A DNA stretch of 21,180 nt, taken from the NCBI GenBank assembly GCA_964466745.1, contig CAYXOX010000041.1, forward strand, positions 1 to 21,180. The letters run 5' to 3'. This document shows positions 6,989-13,010 of the stretch, in pieces. Positions within the stretch are counted from its first letter, which is position 1. Every line of letters begins with the position of its first letter. The notes beneath the pieces are model-generated. The model had not been told where the DNA came from, ran no database searches, and saw nothing but the letters and a program-made list of their open reading frames with translations. The position numbers and the translations under genes were made by a program. Origin of the DNA: CAYXOX01 sp964466745 (lineage in GTDB: Bacteria; Pseudomonadota; Alphaproteobacteria; Rhodobacterales; Rhodobacteraceae).

Positions 6989-8907
6989 CCGCCACAGGGA
7001 TTGATCGTGCCCGCGTGATTGATCGTGCCCGCGTGGAAGACCGCGACGTGGACCTGGTGATGCTGGCCCGGCACCTGTGGCGGTTCCGGCTGTCGCTGGC
7101 CATCTGGGTGGCCTTCGGCGCCGCGCTGGCCGCCGGGAGCGGCGCCTTCCTTGCAACGCCGGTCTACGAGGCCGAGGCGCGCGTCGCGCTGGAAACACGC
7201 GCGCCCCAGATCGTCGGGTTCGAAACGGTCCTGCCCGGCCTCGGCGGGGACGCGGCGACCATGGCCACCGAGCTCGAGGCGCTGCGCGCGCCTCGTTTCG
7301 CCGAGGCGCTGGCCCTGGATCTCGGGCTCGCGGAGAATCCTGCCTTCAACCCGGCCCTCGCACCTGCGGGCCCGTTCGAAAGGGCGCGCGCGCGCCTCGG
7401 GCTTGCCGCCCGGCCTCCGGACACTGCCGGCGAAACTGCGCAACAGGCCGCGCTCGCATCGGCCCGAGAAGCCGTGGAGCGGGCGCTGTCGGTCGAGATG
7501 GTGCGGCACGCACGCGTCTTCTCCATCGTGGCGCGCAGCGAAGACCCCGCGCTCTCGGCCGCTCTCGCCAACGGGCTTGCCGAGCGATACCTCGAAGACC
7601 AGCTCGCGCAGAAATCCGATGCGAGGCGGGCCGCCGCCGAATGGCTCGAACTCCGGATCGAGACATTGCGCGCCGAGGTCGCCGAGGCGGAGCGCAAGGT
7701 GCAGAGCCACGCACTCGCGCACGATCTGGTCTCCGCAGAGGAACTCGCCGACCGCAACCGCACCCTGCGGGATCTGCGGGCAAGGGCAGACCAGCTCGCC
7801 GCTGCCGGGAGCGCCTCGCCCCGGTCCGGCCAGCTGGCGGAAACCATCGCGGAAGCGGAACGGATGATCGCCCGGCGCTCGGAGGCCCTGCTGACGCTCG
7901 ACAGGCTGGAGCGGGAGGCCGTGGCCGCGCGGGGTCTTTACGCACATTTCTTCAATCGCCTCAAGGAGATGGAGGTGCAGGAAGGGCTGCAGCGCCCCGA
8001 CGCCCGCATCCTGAGCGCCGCCATCGCACCACGCGCCCCGGCGCGCCCGCGGCCCGGTCGGCTGGCGCTTGCGGGAGGGCTTGCCGGCTTCGCGCTGGGG
8101 GCCTTTCTCGCGCTCTGGCGGCTGGCGGCGCGGCGCGGGATGGGCAGCGCGGCCGAGGTGGAAGCCGCGACCGACCGGCCCGTTCTCGGCCTGCTGCCGA
8201 CCCTGCCCGTCCGGGGGCCGGCCGACGTGTCCGACCACCTGGCCGCGAATCCGGGCGCCCCGCTCGCCGAGGCCATGCGCGGGTTGCGCACCGCCCTGAT
8301 GCAGACCCACCCGGTCGGGCTGCCGCGGGTCACTCTCGTGACGAGCGCCCTGCCCGATGAAGGCAAGACGACGCTGGCGCTTGCCCTGAGCCAGAGCCTT
8401 TCACTGCTCGGCCGCCGGGTGCTGCTGGTGGAGGCCGACGTGCGCCGCCTGAGCCTCGCGCGCGGGCTTCCCGAGGCCGCCGGGCGGCCCGGGCTCGGCT
8501 CGGTGCTCGAAGGCCGCGCCCGCCCCGAAGACGCGATCTTCCGGGCCGACCGGCTGGGAATAGACATTCTCGCGGGGGACCCGCCCGAGCGCAGCGCGGC
8601 CGATCTCTTCGGCTCGCCGGCACTCGAGGCGTTCCTGCGGGAGATGCGCGGGCGGTACGGCGCTGTGGTGCTCGACGCGCCGCCGGTGCTTTCGGTGGCC
8701 GACGCTCGCATCCTGGCCCCCCGAGCCGATGCGGTGGTCATGGCGCTGCGCTGGGAAACCACGCCGGAGGAAGACCTCGCCGAAGCGCTGCGCCAGATCG
8801 AGGCCGGCGGCGGGCGGGTGCGCGGCCTCGCGATCACCCGGGTGGCAGAGCGCGCGCTGCGCCGCTATGGCTACCGCGCCTATGCCTACGGGGCATACGC
8901 CGCCTGA
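6985..8907 (+). CDS. Wzc-type polysaccharide co-polymerase with BY-kinase domain
   Basis: A 640-aa inner-membrane tyrosine kinase/chain-length regulator for exopolysaccharide export. The N-terminal Wzz domain has a first membrane span at about 35-57 and a second at about 360-380. A long periplasmic helical region, with probable coiled coil around 180-330, lies between them. The cytoplasmic BY-kinase domain has Walker A PDEGKTT (457-463), Walker A' LLVEAD (480-485) and Walker B VVLDAPP (562-567, Asp564). The C-terminus carries five Tyr (628, 630, 633, 635, 638), the typical autophosphorylation cluster. The start at 6985 overlaps the transferase stop. Residues 6-17 are a perfect duplication (IDRARV twice) encoded by an 18-bp tandem repeat. 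No polymerase, flippase, Wza or further glycosyltransferase is in the window, so the pair must work with genes elsewhere. Confidence 0.93.
   Translation: MTATGIDRARVIDRARVEDRDVDLVMLARHLWRFRLSLAIWVAFGAALAAGSGAFLATPVYEAEARVALETRAPQIVGFETVLPGLGGDAATMATELEALRAPRFAEALALDLGLAENPAFNPALAPAGPFERARARLGLAARPPDTAGETAQQAALASAREAVERALSVEMVRHARVFSIVARSEDPALSAALANGLAERYLEDQLAQKSDARRAAAEWLELRIETLRAEVAEAERKVQSHALAHDLVSAEELADRNRTLRDLRARADQLAAAGSASPRSGQLAETIAEAERMIARRSEALLTLDRLEREAVAARGLYAHFFNRLKEMEVQEGLQRPDARILSAAIAPRAPARPRPGRLALAGGLAGFALGAFLALWRLAARRGMGSAAEVEAATDRPVLGLLPTLPVRGPADVSDHLAANPGAPLAEAMRGLRTALMQTHPVGLPRVTLVTSALPDEGKTTLALALSQSLSLLGRRVLLVEADVRRLSLARGLPEAAGRPGLGSVLEGRARPEDAIFRADRLGIDILAGDPPERSAADLFGSPALEAFLREMRGRYGAVVLDAPPVLSVADARILAPRADAVVMALRWETTPEEDLAEALRQIEAGGGRVRGLAITRVAERALRRYGYRAYAYGAYAA
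6999..7034 (+). repeat. Perfect 18-bp tandem duplication inside the Wzc-like gene
   Basis: The unit GATTGATCGTGCCCGCGT occurs twice head to tail (6999-7016 and 7017-7034), adding the hexapeptide IDRARV in frame near the N-terminus. It keeps the frame and lies in the short cytoplasmic segment before the first membrane span. It is probably a recent slippage product that could vary in copy number. Confidence 0.97.
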
Positions 8908-8974
8908 ACCGGCACCTTGCAGGAGCCGGGGCCGGATGGCGCTGGCGCGCACATCGCCCGCGCGTTGCCCGGGC

Positions 8975-9010
8975 TTGCAGGCTCAACACATTCTGTTTAT
9001 TATATGTGTT
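8975..9010 (+). promoter_or_regulatory. Sigma-70-like promoter with embedded inverted-repeat operator before the ArsR-family gene
   Basis: TTGCAG (8975-8980), a 17-nt spacer and TATTAT (8998-9003) form a good -35/-10 pair in an AT-rich island within very GC-rich DNA. A perfect 7-bp inverted repeat, AACACAT (8985-8991) and ATGTGTT (9004-9010) with 12 nt between, spans the spacer and -10. A dimeric repressor bound there would block RNA polymerase, so autoregulation by the downstream ArsR-type protein is the simplest reading. Transcription starting near 9010 leaves a leader of about 170 nt before the chosen start codon. Confidence 0.6.
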
Positions 9011-9183
9011 ATGCTTGTCGCGCGACACCCCCGGATCGTCGCTCCGCCGCCGCCCTCGCTCAGCGGCAAGGCGCGCGCGCTGTGCAGGGTGCGGCGCGGC
9101 AACTCCTGCGGCATGGGCGTGCAGCGCGACATCGGCGGCAGGTTGCGCAGGCCATGGGGCCGGCGTGCCAAGGCCGGCAATCG

Positions 9184-9555
9184 ATGACCTTTCCGCAGAA
9201 CCTTCCGCCCGCCGCACGCGCGCCCCGATCATCGCCGACCCCCGGCGAAACGGACTCGGCGCGCATGGCGCCCAATGCTGCCCGCGCCTCGACCTTCCTG
9301 AAGGCGATCAGCCATGGAGGGCGGCTTGCAATCCTGTGCCACCTGGTGACCGGGGAGAAATCGGTCGCCGAGCTGGAACGCCTCCTCTGCACCCGCCAGG
9401 CCGCGGTTTCGCAGCAGCTCTCCAAACTGAGGCTCGAGGGGCTGGTCACACCACGCCGCGACGGAAAGACCATCTACTACAGCCTGGCCGACGATCGCTC
9501 CGCAAGGATGATCGCGGGCCTCTCGGCCCTCTTTTGCCCACGCGAGGCCAGCTAG
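9184..9555 (+). CDS. ArsR/SmtB-family repressor, SqrR/BigR-like (putative persulfide sensor)
   Basis: A 123-aa winged-helix repressor with a Pro/Ala-rich N-terminal tail of about 30 residues. The core begins near ASTFLKAISHGGRLAILCHL. The recognition helix is RQAAVSQQLSKLRLEGLV (71-88), and the wing is TPRRDGKTIYYSL. Cys52 (ILC) and Cys118 (LFC) are 66 residues apart. That is the spacing of the dithiol pair in SqrR (Cys41/Cys107 in Rhodobacter capsulatus as I recall), which forms a polysulfide bridge with reactive sulfur species. A third Cys69 is present. Metal-site motifs of ArsR/SmtB (such as ELCVCDL) are absent. The start at 9184 has a modest AAGG 10 nt upstream; 9265 (in frame) is a plausible alternative. 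It stands alone after the polysaccharide genes with its own promoter. Confidence 0.85.
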   Translation: MTFPQNLPPAARAPRSSPTPGETDSARMAPNAARASTFLKAISHGGRLAILCHLVTGEKSVAELERLLCTRQAAVSQQLSKLRLEGLVTPRRDGKTIYYSLADDRSARMIAGLSALFCPREAS

Positions 9556-9684
9556 CCTTTCCCGCTGCAGGCACCGCGCCACGCCCCCATCGTTCTCGAA
9601 CCGGCGATCGGCTCGGCCTCGCGGTGGCTCGTCGGCGCAGTCCTGCTCCCGGTCGGGCAAGCCCCCGGGAGGAAACGGCGCCTT

Positions 9685-9702
9685 CGGGCAGCGTGCCCGT
9701 TT
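9685..9702 (+). terminator. Candidate weak terminator after the ArsR-family gene
   Basis: CGGGCA (9685-9690), loop GCG and TGCCCG (9694-9699) are followed by only three T. It lies 130 nt after the repressor stop in the convergent interval. A short T-run and modest stem make it weak. Confidence 0.3.
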
Positions 9703-9860
9703 CGAGTTCGCCCACGGCGCAGCCCGCCCTGGCACCCGGCGCATCACCGGATGGTTCAAGCCAATTTCGCCCGGCACCTGCAAGGGCGGCCGGGGCGCGC
9801 GCCATGCAAGCCGCGGAGACGGCCGCCCGAGGTGCCCGCGGGCTCCTCGCCCCCACGCGC

Positions 9861-9898
9861 ACGCCCGCGCGGCGCTGCCGGCCGGGCGCCGCGGGCGT
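9861..9898. other. Long GC-rich hairpin in the convergent interval
   Basis: Left arm 9861-9875 and right arm 9886-9898 pair over 13 bp with a 2-nt bulge (CG at 9870-9871) around a 10-nt loop. It lies about 60-100 nt beyond the SorC-gene stop on the minus strand. Neither strand has a T-run after it. It may end or protect transcripts from the convergent genes. Confidence 0.4.
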
Positions 9899-9957
9899 GC
9901 CCACAATCCACTTGCCTTCCTGCGCGGAGCCACGGCGTGCAGACGGAGAGCGGGTGC

Positions 9958-10974
9958 CTAGCCCGCCGCCGACACGTCCCCGCCGGCGGGCGCGAGGCCA
10001 CGGGCGCGCAGGATCTCGAGCATGGCACCGGCCGCTGCTTCGTCGGTGACGAGGGTGGTGCAGGCGATGGCAGCCGTCGCGGCGAGGATCGCCGGGGCGC
10101 GCATCGCGCCGCCGCTGGCAAGGATCCGGTCCCCGGCCAGCCGCAGTGTTTCGAGATCGATCGACATGTTTCGACGGTTGATCGGATGATCGACAGGGAC
10201 GCCGTCCGCATCGATGAAGTTGCACATCACGTCGCCCACTGCGCCGCACTGCCCGAGCGAACGGTACTCCTCGTCCGTCAGGAACTGGCGGCTGAGCGAG
10301 GCTTTCGGGCTGCTGATCTCGCCCACGCTGACAACCACGATGTCGGCCCTGCGCGCCATCTCGAAGATCCGGCCGAGCCCGCAGCGCCCGATCAGGCGAT
10401 CCTTCGTCTCGGGGGAATCCACGACCAACGGCGCCGGGAAAAGGTGGCAGTCGGCGCCCAGCGCCCCCGCCATGCGCCAGGAATACTCCACCGGGTTCAC
10501 TTCGCGCGTCTCGACGGCCCCGCCCAGCAGCGAGACGACGTGGACACCGGTGCGTCGCGGCGGGTTGAAGCTCTCGAGCGAGGCGTGAAGGGTCCGCCCC
10601 CAGCCGACACCGATGGTGGCATTGTCGGGGATCGCGTCCGACAGGTGCCTGCCCAGCGCGAGGCCGACGCTGCGCGCCGTTTCGTGCACCCCCTCGGCAG
10701 AGGGCACGATGATCGCGTTGCGCAGCCCGAGCGCGAGCTGAAGCGCGACGGCGAGCCGGTCAAAGGCGCCATCGGCCTCGTCGATCCAGAAGCGCACCTC
10801 GTGGCGCTCGCGCACATCTTCGAGCAGACGGATGACCGTGGACCGGCTTATGCCCATCTTCTCGGCAATCTGCTTCTGGGTCATGTTGTGAGCGAAATAC
10901 ATCCACGCGACGCGCAGCCGGATCGATCGGGCGTCGATCGCACGGCTGCGCCTTTCGGTGGCTTCCCGGCTCAT
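9958..10974 (-). CDS. SorC-family sugar-responsive transcriptional regulator
   Basis: A 338-aa SorC/DeoR-type regulator: an N-terminal helix-turn-helix at about 31-54 (MTQKQIAEKMGISRSTVIRLL), followed by a C-terminal NagB/RpiA-fold effector domain that binds a phosphorylated sugar in characterised members. Family segments seen are IIVPSAEG, TIGVGWGRTLHAS, PINRRNMSIDLETLR and the late LVTDEAAAGAMLEIL. The start (CAT at 10972-10974) gives a normal short N-terminal arm. No strong ribosome binding site is visible. It lies 131 nt behind the ABC ATPase gene on the same strand, so it probably shares that transcript and would control the divergent promoter at 11886-12005. The effector is likely a phosphorylated intermediate made by the PfkB kinase or the dehydrogenases of the same locus; this last point is inference. 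Confidence 0.9.
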   Translation of the reverse strand: MSREATERRSRAIDARSIRLRVAWMYFAHNMTQKQIAEKMGISRSTVIRLLEDVRERHEVRFWIDEADGAFDRLAVALQLALGLRNAIIVPSAEGVHETARSVGLALGRHLSDAIPDNATIGVGWGRTLHASLESFNPPRRTGVHVVSLLGGAVETREVNPVEYSWRMAGALGADCHLFPAPLVVDSPETKDRLIGRCGLGRIFEMARRADIVVVSVGEISSPKASLSRQFLTDEEYRSLGQCGAVGDVMCNFIDADGVPVDHPINRRNMSIDLETLRLAGDRILASGGAMRAPAILAATAAIACTTLVTDEAAAGAMLEILRARGLAPAGGDVSAAG

Positions 10975-11047
10975 CGCCGCGCCCCGTGTCGGGCCCCGCT
11001 CAACATGCGCAGGCAGCGGTTGCCGCCGCCACGGGAGTAGGGTGCTG

Positions 11048-11066
11048 GCGCAGCGCGGCGCTGCGC
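11048..11066 (-). other. Hairpin between the ABC ATPase and SorC genes
   Basis: Perfect 7-bp arms GCGCAGC (11048-11054) and GCTGCGC (11060-11066) flank a GCGGC loop. It lies in the 131-nt gap between two same-strand genes. With no T-run it is more likely an mRNA-processing or attenuation stem than a full terminator. Confidence 0.35.
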
Positions 11067-11105
11067 GGCAATCGAAAGCGCGGCCGGCCTGGAGGGCCTT
11101 GCAGC

Positions 11106-11885
11106 CTAGATGTAGCTCGCATCTTCGTGCACGCCCTGATCGATGCCGGTGATCAGCGAGACGACGGCGTTGCCATCGGTTTCCTTGGCATCGAGCGATC
11201 CGACGATCCGCCCGCGCCGGAACACCACGATCCTGTCCACCAGCTTGAATACCTGTCGCAGGTTGTGGGAAACGAGGATCACCGGCACGCCGCGTTCGCG
11301 CAGGCCCTTGATGATGTTCTCCACCCGCGTCGTCTCCTGGATGCCCAGTGCAGCGGTCGGTTCGTCCATCACGATCAGCTTCGATCCCCAGCCGGCGGCC
11401 CGGCTGATGGCCACGCACTGGCGCTGCCCCCCCGACATGCTCATGAGGGCCTGGTCGAGATCGGGGATGCGAATGCCGGTCTGGGCAAGCAGTTCTTCCG
11501 ACTGGCGGCGCATCTTGCGCTTGTTCAGCCAGGAGAGCGGGCCGAGGCGGAAGTAATACTCCTCGCGCCCGAGAAAGATGTTCGACGGAACGTCGAGATG
11601 GTCGGCCAGCGCGAGGTTCTGGTAGACCGTCTCGATCCCAGCCTCGCGGGCCTCGAGGGGCGCGTGGAAATGCACCTCGCGCCCCTCGAAGAAGATCTTG
11701 CCCGACGTGGGCCGCTCCACCCCGGTGATGTTGCGCACGAAGGTGGACTTTCCCGCGCCGTTGTCGCCGACGATGGCGATGTGCTCGCCGCGGCGGAGCA
11801 CGAAATCTGCCCCCGTCAGCGCTTCGACGCCGCCGTAGTGCTTCGTCAGGCTGCGCGTCTCAAGGACGATGTCGTCGGCGGCCAT
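11106..11885 (-). CDS. Sugar ABC transporter ATP-binding protein, single-domain (FrcA-like)
   Basis: A 259-aa ABC ATPase energising import of a monosaccharide-like substrate (CUT2-type family). Walker A is GDNGAGKST (40-48), Q-loop Gln89 is in VYQN, the signature is MSGGQ (150-154), Walker B is LIVMDEP (170-176) and the H-loop His is His207. It has only one nucleotide-binding domain, as in Frc-type ATPases, whereas RbsA-type proteins carry two fused domains. It would therefore act as a homodimer. The start at 11885 has GGGAGGAG just upstream and begins MAADDIVLET; an upstream ATG at 11939 would lie in the promoter region. It is divergent from its partner binding-protein and permease genes and is followed by the SorC regulator. 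Confidence 0.92.
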   Translation of the reverse strand: MAADDIVLETRSLTKHYGGVEALTGADFVLRRGEHIAIVGDNGAGKSTFVRNITGVERPTSGKIFFEGREVHFHAPLEAREAGIETVYQNLALADHLDVPSNIFLGREEYYFRLGPLSWLNKRKMRRQSEELLAQTGIRIPDLDQALMSMSGGQRQCVAISRAAGWGSKLIVMDEPTAALGIQETTRVENIIKGLRERGVPVILVSHNLRQVFKLVDRIVVFRRGRIVGSLDAKETDGNAVVSLITGIDQGVHEDASYI

Positions 11886-12005
11886 CGCGGCTCCTCCCTC
11901 TGCGCGCATCATTCCCGGTCTTCTTGACAAGGGAAACATGTTGCGGTTGCTTGCTGATACTATTGTTCACCAAATTGGGCAAAAGTGTCAAACGGGAGGA
12001 AAACA
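11886..12005. promoter_or_regulatory. Divergent promoter/operator region of the sugar locus
   Basis: This 120-nt region is clearly more AT-rich than the neighbouring genes and separates the ATPase from the binding-protein gene. On the minus strand TTGACA (11991-11986), an 18-nt spacer and AACAAT (11967-11962) form a plausible promoter for the ATPase. On the plus strand a TTGACA lies at 11924-11929 but no -10 fits it. TG-A-TACTAT (11955-11963) resembles an extended -10. The quasi-palindrome CCAA-A-TTGG (11970-11978) falls in the overlap and is a candidate SorC-type operator half. All are single sites judged by eye. Confidence 0.5.
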
Positions 12006-12941
12006 ATGAAACACCTGAACTTCGCGCTGGCCGGCGCGATCGCGCTCGGGCTGTCAGCAGGCGCCGCCACCGCGCAGGATACGATCGGCTACATCACGAA
12101 ATCCGCGACCAACTCCGGCTGGATGATGATCAACCAGGGCGCCCGCGACGCGGCGGCCGAGGAAGGCGTGAACATCATCGAGGTCGGCCCGGCCTTCGCC
12201 AACGACCTGACGAGCCAGCTCGAGGTCTTCGAGAACATGGTTGCGCAGGGCGTGGATGCCATCGCCGTGGCTCCCGCCGACAGCGCCGGGATCGCGCCGG
12301 CCGTGGGCGACGCGCTTGCCGCCGGCATCCCGGTGATCGCGGTGGATACCGGCGTGACCGGGGCCGACGTCACCTCCTTCGTCGCGACCGACAACGTCGC
12401 CGTGGCCAAGGTGCAGGGCGCCGTCGCGGCAACGCTGATCGAAGACGGTCAGCCGATCATCTACGTGACCGGCAGCCAGGCCCAGTCGACCGGGCTCGAC
12501 CGCCGCAACGGCTTCCTTGCCGGCTTCACCGCGGCGCGCCCGAACTCCGAGGTGCTCGAGGTGCCCACCGAGTGGAATTCCGAGCAGGCGCAGGAAGGCG
12601 TCGAGGCGATCATGAACTCGCGCGGCGACGTGGTGATGATCGTGAACGCGTGGGACGGCGGCACGATGGCCGCGAAGGCGGCGCTGGAGAACCTCGGCTA
12701 CGGTCCGGGCGACGTCAAGCTCGTCGGGTTCGATGGCGCAAGCGATGCGATCGCCGCCATGGACGAAGGCTGGGTGCACGCCAACACCGCGCAGATGCTC
12801 TACCAGATGGGCTACCAGGGCCTGAAGGCCGCCGCCGCCGCGGCGCGGGGCGAAGACGTGCCGGCCCGCATCGACACCGGCTTCTTCCTCGTCACGCCCT
12901 CCACCTCGGGCGTCTACAAGGCAATGGTCGGCATCGAGTGA
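12006..12941 (+). CDS. Sugar ABC transporter periplasmic substrate-binding protein
   Basis: A 311-aa periplasmic binding protein of the ribose/galactose-type (Peripla_BP_4) family. The signal peptide covers residues 1-23, with a Lys/His N-region, a hydrophobic core and a probable cleavage after ATA before QDTIGYITK. The mature protein shows the two-lobe pattern: IGYITKSATNSGWMMINQGA, GVDAIAVAPADS, GIPVIAVDTG, the hinge region IIYVTGSQAQSTGLDRRNGF, and VKLVGFDGAS. The start at 12006 is preceded by GGGAGGA at a spacing of 5. It is followed after 69 nt (with a perfect palindrome) by the permease. The substrate cannot be read from sequence; Trp and Asn-rich positions in the N-lobe differ from plain ribose binders as I recall them. 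It is the first gene of the plus-strand operon and probably the most strongly translated. Confidence 0.93.
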   Translation: MKHLNFALAGAIALGLSAGAATAQDTIGYITKSATNSGWMMINQGARDAAAEEGVNIIEVGPAFANDLTSQLEVFENMVAQGVDAIAVAPADSAGIAPAVGDALAAGIPVIAVDTGVTGADVTSFVATDNVAVAKVQGAVAATLIEDGQPIIYVTGSQAQSTGLDRRNGFLAGFTAARPNSEVLEVPTEWNSEQAQEGVEAIMNSRGDVVMIVNAWDGGTMAAKAALENLGYGPGDVKLVGFDGASDAIAAMDEGWVHANTAQMLYQMGYQGLKAAAAAARGEDVPARIDTGFFLVTPSTSGVYKAMVGIE

Positions 12942-12963
12942 TCGCCGCCGCTTGACGCGAAAA

Positions 12964-12987
12964 GGCCGGGCGGCGCGCCGCCCGGCC
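12964..12987 (+). other. 24-nt perfect palindrome between binding-protein and permease genes
   Basis: Arms GGCCGGGCGGCG (12964-12975) and CGCCGCCCGGCC (12976-12987) are exact reverse complements with no spacer, preceded by AAAA. In mRNA this gives a very stable stem just 23 nt after the binding-protein stop. The absence of a following T-run argues against a full terminator. Such stems commonly protect the 5' gene message and lower expression of the transporter genes behind them. Confidence 0.75.
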
Positions 12988-13010
12988 GATCTCTGTGGGG
13001 GAAGGCTGGC

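Larger units (their letters stand above)
9556..9957. other. 402-nt convergent intergenic region without a recognisable gene
   Basis: This interval lies between the stops of the ArsR-type gene and the SorC-type gene. Frames that cross it give Arg/Pro/Ala-rich, low-complexity translations with no domain I recognise, and no start has a good ribosome binding site. It contains two stem-loops listed separately. I see no promoter, tRNA or repeat element in it. Confidence 0.55.

Noticed and set aside
8917..9183. An N-terminal extension of the ArsR-type protein from an upstream in-frame start
   Set aside because: It would begin inside or before the promoter, and the added 60-90 residues are Arg/Ala-rich and unlike any ArsR N-terminus.
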